Assembly (NCBI RefSeq): GCF_017312725.1
Contig: NZ_BOPO01000096.1
Location: forward strand, 1-64,000
Source: Actinocatenispora comari
GTDB lineage: Bacteria; Actinomycetota; Actinomycetes; Mycobacteriales; Micromonosporaceae
DNA: 64,000 nt
Reading direction: 5' to 3'
This document shows, in pieces, positions 25,308-33,700 of the stretch (position 1 is its first letter; each line of letters opens with the position of its first letter). The position numbers were made by a program, and so were the translations under genes. The notes beneath the pieces were generated by a model. It saw only the letters and a list, made by a program, of their open reading frames with translations, had not been told where the DNA came from and did no database searches.

Positions 25308-26156
25308 ATGCGTATCCGTACCGTCCTGCCGTCGGTGGCCGCCGCGCTGCTCGGCATCGTCGCCGGACCCGCCGCCGCGCTACCGGCCGCCGGCCAGCCT
25401 GCCGCGACGACCGTCACCGCACGTCCCGTCCCGCCGGCGCGCTCGCTCGCGCCCGGCATCGCGCTGCCCGGACGGTCCCCGCGCCGTGCGGCGCCGGCCG
25501 CGGACACCTTCACCTACGTGTACGGCCGGCAGTCGGTGGCCACCGACGGGGCCACGGTGACGATCGACCAGGCAGCGCCGGCGCTCGCGACCGCGGACTA
25601 CCACTCGCTGGCCGAGCTGGCGCTGCAGTCCGCGGACGGCCAGCAGATCGTCGAGATCGGCTGGACCGTCGACCGCGCGGTGAACAACGGCGACACCGGA
25701 CCGCACCTGTTCGTCTACCACTGGGTCGACCGGCAGGAGTCCTGCTACAACGGCTGCGGCTTCGTCCCGACCTCGACCACGGTGCGCGCCGGTGATCCGG
25801 TCACGCCGGGCGCCACCGGCCGGTACGAGATCGTGCACGCCGCCGGTCAGTGGCAGACCTGGTACAACGGGACCGAGGTCGGCTACTTCCCGGATGCCTT
25901 GTGGGGCAACGGGTACACCCGGGCCGGGCTGGTGCAGGCGTTCGGTGAGGTGGCCTCGTCGAGCGCGGCGCCGTGCACCGACATGGGCAACGGTACGTTC
26001 GGCGACGCGGCCGGGTCGACCACGATCGGCGGCTTCGCGCTGGACAACGGCTCGGCCCCGGCCCAGCTCTCGGTCGCCGACACGAACCCGGCCTACTACG
26101 ACCACGGCGGTACGACGGGGACGTCGTTCCGCTTCGGTGGCCCCGGCGCCTGCTGA
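25308..26156 (+). CDS. secreted neprosin-domain protein
   Basis: A 282-residue protein with a signal peptide (MRIRTVLPSVAAALLGIVAG, cleavage near AALPAA). The mature part has TFTYVYGRQSVATDGATVTI, GWTVDRAVNNGDTGPHLFVY, WVDRQESCYNGCGF, GYFPDALW and QAFGEVASSSAAPCTDMGNG, the blocks of the neprosin (DUF239) domain first described as a plant prolyl endopeptidase. The four cysteines could pair as disulfides. GGAGGA precedes the ATG. Bacterial members are little studied and the activity is not known here. Confidence 0.8.
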   Translation: MRIRTVLPSVAAALLGIVAGPAAALPAAGQPAATTVTARPVPPARSLAPGIALPGRSPRRAAPAADTFTYVYGRQSVATDGATVTIDQAAPALATADYHSLAELALQSADGQQIVEIGWTVDRAVNNGDTGPHLFVYHWVDRQESCYNGCGFVPTSTTVRAGDPVTPGATGRYEIVHAAGQWQTWYNGTEVGYFPDALWGNGYTRAGLVQAFGEVASSSAAPCTDMGNGTFGDAAGSTTIGGFALDNGSAPAQLSVADTNPAYYDHGGTTGTSFRFGGPGAC

Positions 26157-26169
26157 ACGCCGCACTCCC

Positions 26170-26190
26170 CGGGCCCCTGCCCAGGGCCCG
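26170..26190 (+). terminator. 7-bp stem hairpin after the neprosin-like gene
   Basis: CGGGCCC (26170-26176) pairs with GGGCCCG (26184-26190), 14 bases after the stop codon. The stem is short but GC-only. Confidence 0.45.
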
Positions 26191-26405
26191 CCGCCTCCGG
26201 ACGGCTGCTCAACGGTTCGCCGCCCTCGGCCGGCGACCGAACGGTCTGCTGCCTCCGGGCGGGCAGCCGGACGCGGTGCAACTGGTCACTTTGGTTTGCT
26301 GAGTTGCTCAGGATTCTGTAGCTTCGTGGCGGGCGGCGCGGAGCGCGTCGCCGACCGCGAGCGGGTCGAGCGGCGCCGCCGCCGGCCGTACAGGGAGAGG
26401 CGCAG

Positions 26406-26981
26406 ATGGCGAAGCTGGAGATCATCGTCGGCAGTGTCCGGCCGGGCCGGGTCGGGCTGCCGGTCGCCCAGTGGATCGAGCAGGAAGCCCGGTCGCACGG
26501 CGGTTTCGACGAGATCGAGCTGGTCGACCTGGCCGAGGTCGACCTGCCGATGGCGAACGAGCCGGAGCACCCGCGGCTGCGGCGCTACGTGCACCAGCAC
26601 ACCAAGGACTGGAGCGCCAAGATCGACGAGGCGGACGCGTTCGTCTTCGTGATGCCCGAGTACAACTACGGCTACAACGCGGCGCTCAAGAACGCGATCG
26701 ACTACCTGCACCACGAGTGGTCCTACAAGCCGGTCGGCCTGGTCAGCTACGGTGGCGTGTCGGCCGGCACCCGGGCCGCCCAGATGATCAAGCAGGTGGT
26801 GACGACCGTGAAGATGTTCCCGGTGCCCGAGGCGGTGCAGATCCCGTTCGTCGCCAACTTCCTGACCGCCGAGCGCACGATCGCGCCGAACGAGGTCATG
26901 ACCGGCGCGGCGAAGGCGATGCTGGACGAGCTGGTCCGCCTGACCGGCGCGCTGCGCACCCTGCGGACCGGGCAGGGCTGA
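26406..26981 (+). CDS. NADPH-dependent FMN reductase
   Basis: A 191-residue flavodoxin-like reductase. The phosphate-binding loop IIVGSVRPGRVG lies at the N-terminus, the flavin-contacting MPEYNYGYNAALKNAIDYL mid-protein and SYGGVSAGTRAAQ after it, as in ArsH/YieF/Ssu-E-type enzymes. It likely reduces quinones or free flavin with NAD(P)H. An HxlR regulator follows three bases after the stop codon, so the two are co-transcribed; that pairing is common for redox-responsive quinone reductases. Confidence 0.85.
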   Translation: MAKLEIIVGSVRPGRVGLPVAQWIEQEARSHGGFDEIELVDLAEVDLPMANEPEHPRLRRYVHQHTKDWSAKIDEADAFVFVMPEYNYGYNAALKNAIDYLHHEWSYKPVGLVSYGGVSAGTRAAQMIKQVVTTVKMFPVPEAVQIPFVANFLTAERTIAPNEVMTGAAKAMLDELVRLTGALRTLRTGQG

Positions 26982-26984
26982 GCC

Positions 26985-27317
26985 GTGACGCGGCCCGTCT
27001 GCACCCGGTTCCACGCGGCGATCGAGCTGATCGGTGCCCGCTGGACCGGCGCGATCCTGCGCGCCGTGTTCACCGACGCGCACCGGTACCACGAGATCAA
27101 GGCGGCGGTGCCCGGCGTCTCGGACACCATGCTCGCCCAGCGGCTGCGCGCGATGGAGGCGGACGGGCTGCTCACCCGGCAGGTCGACACCGGCACGCCG
27201 GTGCGGGTCGAGTACCACCTGACCGAGATGGGCCGCGACCTCGCTCCGGTGATCGACGCGGTCGTCGCCTGGTCGCACCGGTGGATCCCGATCCCGGCCG
27301 GCGGCGACCCGGACTGA
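26985..27317 (+). CDS. HxlR-family transcriptional regulator
   Basis: A 110-residue winged-helix protein starting at GTG 26985. FHAAIELIGARWTGAILRAV, RYHEIKAAVPGVSDTMLAQR and LRAMEADGLLTRQVDTGTPV, then RVEYHLTEMGRDLAPVIDAV form the complete HxlR domain. It is short, without the usual N-terminal cysteine of redox-sensing members near position 10, although C5 could serve. It is co-transcribed with the FMN reductase. Confidence 0.85.
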   Translation: MTRPVCTRFHAAIELIGARWTGAILRAVFTDAHRYHEIKAAVPGVSDTMLAQRLRAMEADGLLTRQVDTGTPVRVEYHLTEMGRDLAPVIDAVVAWSHRWIPIPAGGDPD

Positions 27318-27320
27318 CGC

Positions 27321-27506
27321 TCAGCGCGACAGGCTCGGCACCACGTCGAGGAACGCGCGCCACGCTTCCGGCGCGACGGACAACATCCCGCCTGTGGGGT
27401 TCTTGCTGTCCCGCACGTACCAGGCCGCCCCGCCACCGGCAACCTCGACGCACTGACCGCCCTGCCCGCCGGACCAACTGCTCTTGAACCAGCGCAACGG
27501 TGTCAT
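27321..27506 (-). CDS. DUF397 protein, 61 aa (second of tandem pair)
   Basis: MTPLRWFKSSWSGGQGGQCV followed by EVAGGGAAWYVRDSKNP is the DUF397 signature (WxKSS, CVEVA, VRDSKNP). It starts within the stop codon of the preceding DUF397 gene (ATGA) and is nearly a copy of it. DUF397 proteins work with a neighbouring Xre/DUF5753 regulator in actinobacterial developmental and antibiotic control, as in the WhiJ/AbaA systems. Confidence 0.85.
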   Translation of the reverse strand: MTPLRWFKSSWSGGQGGQCVEVAGGGAAWYVRDSKNPTGGMLSVAPEAWRAFLDVVPSLSR

Positions 27507-27703
27507 CGCAGATCCGCCCGTACCGCATCGACGAACGCGCGCCACGCCGCCGGACCGACGGACAACATTCCGTTTGTGGGGTTCTTGCTGTCCCGGATGT
27601 ACCAGGCTGCTCCGTTGCCGGCGACCTCGACGCACTGGCCACCCGAGCCACCGCTGCGAGAACTCTTGAACCAGGTCAAGGCCATTGCTTCATGAGCGGT
27701 CAT
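27503..27703 (-). CDS. DUF397 protein, 66 aa (first of tandem pair)
   Basis: The motifs ALTWFKSSRSGGSGGQCVEV and AAWYIRDSKNP are diagnostic. The ATG at 27703 has GAGGAGA upstream and overlaps the end of the Xre gene by 14 bases; an ATG at 27685 would lie just after that stop. The DNA of the two DUF397 genes is very similar over about 150 bases (for instance GTGGGGTTCTTGCTGTCCCG in both), which suggests a recent duplication or gene conversion. Confidence 0.85.
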   Translation of the reverse strand: MTAHEAMALTWFKSSRSGGSGGQCVEVAGNGAAWYIRDSKNPTNGMLSVGPAAWRAFVDAVRADLR

Positions 27704-28526
27704 GGAAGTCTCTCCTCACCCGATCAATGAGCTCTATCGAGTCCTCGATCGGAAGCGCCTGACACTGCGCGGCCCGGAATCCGCGTGCGTAGTATTCCAC
27801 GGTCTCCGACTCTGGGATCAGCCGTGCATTCGCTGGATTGTCGACGTAGACGTAGCGTTCCCGCTCGGGCAGTTCCATCAACGTGAACGACCCATCCGTT
27901 GGAGCGAGTCGAGCGTGGCTGAAGGTGAGGATCTGGAGTTGGATGTTGGGGCGGGCAGCCGTCTCGATGAGGTGGGTGAGTTGGGCGGCCATCATCGACG
28001 CGGGGCCCATCGGGCGGCGCAACACGCTCTCGTCCAGGACGAAGGAAAGCAGCGGCGGGTCGGCCCGATCCAGGATCCGCTGCCGGTCGAGGCGAGCGGC
28101 GAGCCGGCGCTCGATCTCCTCCGCTGACTTCGGCGGCCACGAGTTGAGCACCGCCCGGGCGTAGTCCTCGGTCTGCAACAGGCCGGCGATCACCTGTACC
28201 TCGAACTCCTGGATGGCGGTGGCCTCGGCCTCCATCTCGACGAACGGGCGGAACCACGACGGGTACGACTCGGCGGCGAGCAGCGGCAACAGCCGGGCCA
28301 GCGCACCTCCGGTACGCAACACGTCGTCGCACCGGGACGTGAACTCGCGGGTGGGGTTGCGCTGCAGCTTCTCCACCATGCCGACCAGCGCCGCCGAGTA
28401 GTGCGTCAGCGCGGCGAGCCGTTCCTGCGTGACGCCGCGCTCCTGCCGCCAGCGCCGCAGCTCGGCCGCGTACAGCCGGTGCGCGGCGTCGCCGCATTCG
28501 TCGGTCTGCGTGGCGACGCTCGTCAT
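27690..28526 (-). CDS. Xre helix-turn-helix regulator with DUF5753 domain
   Basis: A 278-residue protein. Residues 18-75 are an Xre-type helix-turn-helix (LRRWRQERGVTQERLAALTH, YSAALVGMVEKLQRNPT); the rest is DUF5753 (VIAGLLQTEDYARAVL, RLAARLDRQRIL, PPLLSFVLDESVLRRPMG). It heads an overlapping three-gene unit with two DUF397 partners. By analogy with characterised Streptomyces pairs, the regulator binds DNA and the DUF397 protein modulates it. The signal is unknown. Confidence 0.85.
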   Translation of the reverse strand: MTSVATQTDECGDAAHRLYAAELRRWRQERGVTQERLAALTHYSAALVGMVEKLQRNPTREFTSRCDDVLRTGGALARLLPLLAAESYPSWFRPFVEMEAEATAIQEFEVQVIAGLLQTEDYARAVLNSWPPKSAEEIERRLAARLDRQRILDRADPPLLSFVLDESVLRRPMGPASMMAAQLTHLIETAARPNIQLQILTFSHARLAPTDGSFTLMELPERERYVYVDNPANARLIPESETVEYYARGFRAAQCQALPIEDSIELIDRVRRDFHDRS

Positions 28527-28624
28527 CACGGCTGCTCCCACCCGTGCCGTTAGAACCGGTACATGTTCACGTGTAGAGGCTAGAGCACTACCGTGCGTCG
28601 ATTCCAGCCGGCAATGTCGACGGC

Positions 28625-28912
28625 ATGACCGACGAGACGACGGCGTACGACGCCGAGCACGACACCATCGACCTGGCCGCACTGACCGGTGGCGCGCTGC
28701 CGCGCCGGTTCGCGATCTGCACGTACTCCGACGACGACGGCGAGCCGTCGCTGCGGTACTGGGGGCTGCAGACCGCCGACACCGCGATCGGGTTCGGCCG
28801 CGGCGCGGTGCATTCGGCGGCCAGCGCGGAACGGATCGCGCGGCGGCTGTCCCTGGTGTACGACGTCGAACTGCTCTGGCTCGACCCCCCGCCGACCAGC
28901 CCGGACATCTAA
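28625..28912 (+). CDS. hypothetical acidic protein, 95 aa
   Basis: A small soluble protein (MTDETTAYDAEHDTIDLAAL) with a beta-rich middle (RFAICTYSDDDGEPSLRYWG) and a helical end (SAASAERIARRLSLVYDVEL). No family is recognised. It lies 9 bases before the metallo-hydrolase gene and is probably co-transcribed with it. It is divergent from the Xre regulator. Confidence 0.6.
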   Translation: MTDETTAYDAEHDTIDLAALTGGALPRRFAICTYSDDDGEPSLRYWGLQTADTAIGFGRGAVHSAASAERIARRLSLVYDVELLWLDPPPTSPDI

Positions 28913-28921
28913 GCTGGGCCG

Positions 28922-29830
28922 ATGCCGACCGACATCGAGTTTCCTCGATGGATTCACGGCGCGCCGGCCAAGCGACGCCGCACCGACCCGCCGATCCAGG
29001 TGCACCGGCACGACGAGCACACCTTCGTGCTGCGGCAGAGCAAGGACCTGTCGTACGAGGCGCCGTTCCTCTACCTGCTCCGCGGCACGGACGCCGCGCT
29101 GCTGCTGGACACCGGCGCCACCGCCGAGGCGGACAGCTTCCCGTTGCGCGCCACCGTCGACGAGCTGCTGCCGGACCGGCCCGGGTACCGGCTGATCGTG
29201 GCGCACAGCCACGCGCACGGCGACCACGTCGCGGCCGACGCGCAGTTCGCCGACCGGCCCGACACGACCGTCGTCGGTACCGACCTCGACGCGGTCCGCG
29301 CGCAGTTCGGGCTGGCCGACGAGCCCTACGCGGCGGCCGACCTCGACCTCGGCGACCGGCTGCTGCACGTGGTGCACACTCCCGGCCACCACCGGGCCGC
29401 GATCACCCTGTACGACCCGCACACCGGCTGGCTGCTGACCGGCGACACCGTCTACCCGGGCCGGCTGTACGTCGAGGACTATCCGGCGTTTCTCGGCAGC
29501 CTGGACCGGATGGTCGCGCTGACCGAGCAACGGCCGGTCACCGCCGTGCTCGGTACGCACGTCGAGATGACCGACCGGCCGCGGCGCGACTACCCGCTCG
29601 GTGCGACCTGGCAGCCGCACGAGCACCGGCTGGAACTGAGCGTCGAGCAGCTGGTCGCGATCCGGGACGCGGCGCGCGGGTTCGCCGACCGGCCCGGCGT
29701 GCACCGGCTCGACCACGTGGTCGTCTTCCACGGGTTCTCCCCGCGCCGACTGCGCTACGAGCTGGCCCGGCACTACCTGTACCAGGCCCGCAGCACCGTC
29801 TCCGCCCTGTTCGCCCGCAGCCCGGGGTGA
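28922..29830 (+). CDS. metallo-beta-lactamase-fold hydrolase
   Basis: A 302-residue protein. The first metal site HSHAHGDH (VAHSHAHGDHVAADAQF), followed by TPGHHRAAITLYD and WLLTGDTVYPGRLY, gives the His/Asp ligands of a two-metal MBL hydrolase such as glyoxalase II-like or lactonase-like enzymes. A later VLGTHVEM supplies the last His. No signal peptide. The substrate is unknown. It is likely in one operon with the 95-residue gene. Confidence 0.85.
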   Translation: MPTDIEFPRWIHGAPAKRRRTDPPIQVHRHDEHTFVLRQSKDLSYEAPFLYLLRGTDAALLLDTGATAEADSFPLRATVDELLPDRPGYRLIVAHSHAHGDHVAADAQFADRPDTTVVGTDLDAVRAQFGLADEPYAAADLDLGDRLLHVVHTPGHHRAAITLYDPHTGWLLTGDTVYPGRLYVEDYPAFLGSLDRMVALTEQRPVTAVLGTHVEMTDRPRRDYPLGATWQPHEHRLELSVEQLVAIRDAARGFADRPGVHRLDHVVVFHGFSPRRLRYELARHYLYQARSTVSALFARSPG

Positions 29831-30096
29831 GGCCGCGTCGCCCGACCCGGCGTGAGGCGGCGTCGTCCGGCCGGCATGACGCGGCGCCACCCCGACCCGG
29901 CGCGACCGGCGGCGCCGACCACCGCCTCGCAGCTGACCGTCACCGCCGGTCCGCGGTCGGACCTGGCCGGCACCCCGCCGTCCCTCCGCTGCCGGCGTGG
30001 CCGGCACCGCACCGTCCTCCGCGGCGTGGCGTGGCGTGACCGGCGCCGCACCGCGCCGGTACGCCGGGGAGCGCCCGGACGCGGTGTAATGGCCGG
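29831..30096. other. gene-free spacer of degenerate GC-rich repeats
   Basis: The spacer is built of near-repeats of GGCGTGAGGCGGCGTCGTCC and GCATGACGCGGCGCCACCCC types (29850-30030). No gene is supported. It resembles other repeat-filled intergenic gaps in this window. Confidence 0.4.
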
Positions 30097-30612
30097 ATGA
30101 TCGAGCTACCCGACGACCTGCCGGTACTGGAACGCGACGTGGTCCGGCTGATCGTGCGCGACGCCACCGGCGCGGTACTGCTGTTCCACACCCGGGAGCT
30201 GACCATGCCGGAACTCGGGTACTGGTGGGAGCTGCCCGGCGGCGGCATCGAGCCCGGCGAGACCTACGTCGACGCCGCGGTCCGGGAACTGCGCGAGGAG
30301 ACCGGCCTACGGATCGGCCCGACGCAGGTCGGCCCGGCGAACTGGCGGCGCACCTCGTCGTTCCGGATGCGCGGCAAGCGGCGGGTGCAGCACGAGGTCG
30401 TCGCGGTCGCGACGCTGGATGCGGTGGCCCCGGACATCGACGAGCAGGACCGCGAGCAGCACGAGGTCGAGGACTACGTCGACTTCCGCTGGCTGCCGGT
30501 CGACGAGATCGTCGGCAGCACCGAACGGTTCTATCCCGGCCGGCTGCCCAGCCTGCTGCCGGACGTGCTGGCCGGCAAGGAGATCGACGAACCCTTCGAA
30601 CTCTTCTCCTGA
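30097..30612 (+). CDS. Nudix hydrolase
   Basis: A 171-residue protein. The Nudix box is intact (GGGIEPGETYVDAAVRELRE followed by ETGL), giving the GX5EX7REUXEEXGU pattern. WWELPGGG precedes it. This family cleaves nucleoside diphosphates linked to another group; the substrate is unknown. ATG 30097 has no strong ribosome site. Confidence 0.85.
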   Translation: MIELPDDLPVLERDVVRLIVRDATGAVLLFHTRELTMPELGYWWELPGGGIEPGETYVDAAVRELREETGLRIGPTQVGPANWRRTSSFRMRGKRRVQHEVVAVATLDAVAPDIDEQDREQHEVEDYVDFRWLPVDEIVGSTERFYPGRLPSLLPDVLAGKEIDEPFELFS

Positions 30613-31086
30613 CCGATCGGGAGTCGAGTTGCCCGTGCCGCAAGGCATCGGCGCGGTAGTGAGTGGTTCTTCAGTCACCCCACCCACCCGGGGGGCCAGC
30701 CCCGACACGACCCTAGCCGGACGGCTGCGGGCCGGCGACCGGCGCGCGCCGATCTGTGCACAACCGGTACCCCTGTGGACAGCGAGCGACCGGGACGCTC
30801 CGCGACTGACCGTGCCGCCGGCAACGGCCCTCGATGTGCGACCTGCCGGCGCCGCACAGGGCGCTTAACGGACCGACAACGCAAGCAGCGCAAAAGAGTC
30901 ATCGACCGCGGACGGTCGCGCACCCACCTCGGAACTTAAGCATCCCTTAAGAGCAGGTCATAACAGGATTTCCATTCCTGAAGCGGGATCTTCCTTGTGC
31001 CAGGGTGGGCGGCACCGTGCCCTCCGATCCCAAGGGCACGCCATCCGGCATCCCCAGTTCGCCGGAAGGACACAGAGGAGGAACGC
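30613..31086. promoter_or_regulatory. 474-bp upstream region of the M6 protease gene
   Basis: No gene is seen. The stretch near 30931-30990 is AT-richer than its surroundings and contains CTTAAG twice (30935-30940 and 30946-30951, 11 bases apart) and CAGGATTTCCATTCCTG (30964-30980), a partial dyad. This is the probable promoter and operator region of the secreted protease. AGAGGAGGAA stands before the GTG start. Confidence 0.4.
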
Positions 31087-33399
31087 GTGCGGAGACTAAC
31101 CGCCGGTGTGATCGCCGGCGCCGCAGCGGGGCTGCTCGCCGTCGGTACGATCGGCTCCGCGGCCGGTGCCGCGCCGAGCGACGGCCATCCCGCGACCAAG
31201 ACGACGAGCAAGGTCCAGCCGGCTCGGGCACACGCCGAGGACGATCTGCCCAGCCCGTTGTCGGACAAGCGCCGCGAGCTGATGCAGCAGGCGGCGAAGA
31301 AGCAGGCCCAGGGCACCATCACGCCGAAGCGGGTCGGCAAGTCCGACGTCGTCAAGATGGGCAAGCGCGCCGACGGCAAGAACCAGTACGTCGAGACGTC
31401 GAGCACGCGCACCGACGAGATCTTCACCGTCCTGGTCAGCTTCGGCGACCAGACCGACCCGCGTACCGGTGGCACGCCCGGGCCGGCCAACGGCCAGATC
31501 AAGCAGCCGGACCGCAACTGGAACGGCGACTCCACCGACGACAACTCGACCTACTGGGTGCCGAACTTCGACACCCAGCACTACAAGGACATGTTCTTCG
31601 GCAAGAAGGACTCGTTCAAGGACTTCTACGAGCACCAGTCCAGCGGCAAGTTCAGCGTCAGCGGGGACGTCTCCGGCTGGGTGACCGTGCCGTACAACGA
31701 GGCGCGGTACGGCAGCAACGAGATCCCCGAGACCGACGGCTACTGGAACCTGGTCCGCGACTCGGTGAACGCCTGGTACGCGGCGGAGAAGCAGCAGGGC
31801 GCCACGGACGAGGAGATCGCCAGCTACCTGTCCCGGTTCGACAAGTGGGACCGGTACGACTACGACGGCGACGGCAACTTCGACGAGCCGGACGGCTACC
31901 TCGACCACATCGAGATCGTGCACGCCGGTGAGGGCGAAGAGGCCGGCGGCGGCCCGCAGGGCGCCGACGCGGTCTGGTCGCACCGCTGGTACGCGTACTC
32001 CACCGACCAGGGCAAGACCGGCCCCGACGGCAACCTGCTGGGCGGCACCCAGGTCGGCGACGCGCCGTACTGGGTGGGCGACTACACCACCGAGCCGGAG
32101 AACGGCGGCCTCGGCGTGTTCTGCCACGAGTTCGGCCACGACCTCGGCCTGCCGGACGAGTACGACACCGCCGGCGGCGACAACAGCACCGGGTTCTGGA
32201 CGCTGATGTCGTCCGGTTCCTGGCTGGGCAAGGGCTTCGACTCGATCGGCACCACCCCCGGCTACATGAACGCCTGGGACAAGTACCAGCTGGGTTGGCT
32301 CGACTACGCGGTCGTGCCGTACCAGGGTGCGAAGACCAAGGTGACGCTCGGCGCGGCGGCCCGGCAGGGCAAGAACCCGCAGGCCCTGGTGGTCACGCTG
32401 CCGGAGCAGACCATCACGCACGACTACAACACGCCGGCCTCCGGCTCGTACGAGTGGTGGGGCGGCGCCGCGGACAACCTGTCCTCGTCGCTGACCCGGG
32501 AGCTCGACCTGACCGGCGCCAGCAGCGCCAGCATCTCCACCAAGGCGTGGTACGACATCGAGGAGGGGTACGACTTCCTGCTCGCCGAGGTGTCCACCGA
32601 CGGTGGCACGCACTGGACCTCGCTGAACGGCGACGGCATCACCGGTTCGTCGAACAACGCGTGGACCGACGTCAGCTACGACCTGTCGGCGTACGCGGGC
32701 CAGAAGGTGCTGTTCCACTGGCAGTACAAGACCGACGGCGGCGTGCACTACGCCGGCGCGTTCCTGGACGACCTGGCGCTGACCGTCGACGGGGCGACCG
32801 CGTGGACCGACGACGTCGAGTCGGCCGACCCGGCGTGGACCGCGGACGGCTTCAGCCGGATGACCGGCAGCACGTCGGAGCAGAAGGCGCGGTTCTACAT
32901 CGCGGAGAACCGGCAGTACGTCGACTACGACGACACGCTGCGGACCGGCCCGTACAACTTCGGGTTCGGCGACACCAAGGCCGACTGGGTGGAGCACTTC
33001 CCGTACCAGAAGGGCCTGTTGATCTGGTACGTCAACTACGCGTACGAGGACAACAACACCAGCACCCACCCCGGTGGTGGGCTGGTGCTGCCGGTCGACG
33101 CGCACCCGGGCGCGCTGTTCTGGTCCGACGGCAAGGCCGTCAGCAACCGGATCCAGCCGTGGGACGCCACCTTCGGGACGAGCAAGACGCCGGCGCTGAA
33201 CCTGCACCACGCGGGTGGCGCCACGCTGTCGCTGCCGGCCCAGAAGGCGGCGAAGACGTTCGACGACAGCAACGTCGACCGCTACTACGACCCGCAGAAC
33301 CCGCAGGGTTCGGTGAAGGTCGCCGGCAGCGGTACCCAGATTACGGTCACCAAGCAGGCCAAGAACGGCAACCTGACCGTTCAGGTCTCCTTCAAGTAG
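31087..33399 (+). CDS. secreted M6-family metalloprotease (immune inhibitor A-like)
   Basis: A 770-residue exported zinc protease. The signal peptide is VRRLTAGVIAGAAAGLLAVG; a charged propeptide of about 90 residues follows, and the M6 domain carries H347-EFG-H351 (FCHEFGHDLGLPDEYD) as zinc site and general base. Asp-rich loops (DYDGDGNFDEPDGYLD) suggest calcium. The second half (from about residue 470) holds a MAM/jelly-roll-like domain and a beta-rich tail. GTG 31087 is chosen for its GAGGAGGAA site. Relatives degrade host or environmental proteins. Confidence 0.9.
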   Translation: MRRLTAGVIAGAAAGLLAVGTIGSAAGAAPSDGHPATKTTSKVQPARAHAEDDLPSPLSDKRRELMQQAAKKQAQGTITPKRVGKSDVVKMGKRADGKNQYVETSSTRTDEIFTVLVSFGDQTDPRTGGTPGPANGQIKQPDRNWNGDSTDDNSTYWVPNFDTQHYKDMFFGKKDSFKDFYEHQSSGKFSVSGDVSGWVTVPYNEARYGSNEIPETDGYWNLVRDSVNAWYAAEKQQGATDEEIASYLSRFDKWDRYDYDGDGNFDEPDGYLDHIEIVHAGEGEEAGGGPQGADAVWSHRWYAYSTDQGKTGPDGNLLGGTQVGDAPYWVGDYTTEPENGGLGVFCHEFGHDLGLPDEYDTAGGDNSTGFWTLMSSGSWLGKGFDSIGTTPGYMNAWDKYQLGWLDYAVVPYQGAKTKVTLGAAARQGKNPQALVVTLPEQTITHDYNTPASGSYEWWGGAADNLSSSLTRELDLTGASSASISTKAWYDIEEGYDFLLAEVSTDGGTHWTSLNGDGITGSSNNAWTDVSYDLSAYAGQKVLFHWQYKTDGGVHYAGAFLDDLALTVDGATAWTDDVESADPAWTADGFSRMTGSTSEQKARFYIAENRQYVDYDDTLRTGPYNFGFGDTKADWVEHFPYQKGLLIWYVNYAYEDNNTSTHPGGGLVLPVDAHPGALFWSDGKAVSNRIQPWDATFGTSKTPALNLHHAGGATLSLPAQKAAKTFDDSNVDRYYDPQNPQGSVKVAGSGTQITVTKQAKNGNLTVQVSFK

Positions 33400-33406
33400 A
33401 AGGTCT

Positions 33407-33433
33407 GCCGGGCCGGCACCGCGCCGGCCCGGC
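33407..33433 (+). terminator. 11-bp stem hairpin after the protease gene
   Basis: GCCGGGCCGGC (33407-33417) pairs perfectly with GCCGGCCCGGC (33423-33433) across five bases, starting 7 bases after the stop codon. Confidence 0.75.
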
Positions 33434-33550
33434 GGGACCGGCAAGGCTCGATTCGGGGCGCCACTGGCGCCCGGGCGGGGCGGGAGTTCGTCGGATGGCT
33501 CCCGCCCCGTCTTGCTGCCCCCCGACCATCCACTGTGGACGTCCCGCGGT

Positions 33551-33700
33551 GCGACCAGCGACGCCGCACGGGACGGTTTGGCGCGCGGTCAGCCGACCGC
33601 CGCGCTGGACCGTTGGGCGCACGGTCATTCGACGCCGCGCCGGACGGCCCGGAGCGCGATCAGCGGACGCCGCGCTGGGCGGTTTGGCGCGGTCAGTCGG
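33551..33700. repeat. degenerate tandem repeat, about 35-36 bp period, four copies
   Basis: Units beginning near 33560, 33595, 33631 and 33666 each follow the pattern GACGCCGCGCxGGACGGTTT then GGCGCGCGGTCAG. Copies differ at many positions. The array ends at the stop codon of the downstream HAD gene. Confidence 0.6.

Noticed and set aside
31096-33444. A 782-codon frame antisense to the M6 protease gene
   Set aside because: Same reason: the forward protease has signal peptide, HEFGH and normal composition; the reverse frame has none.
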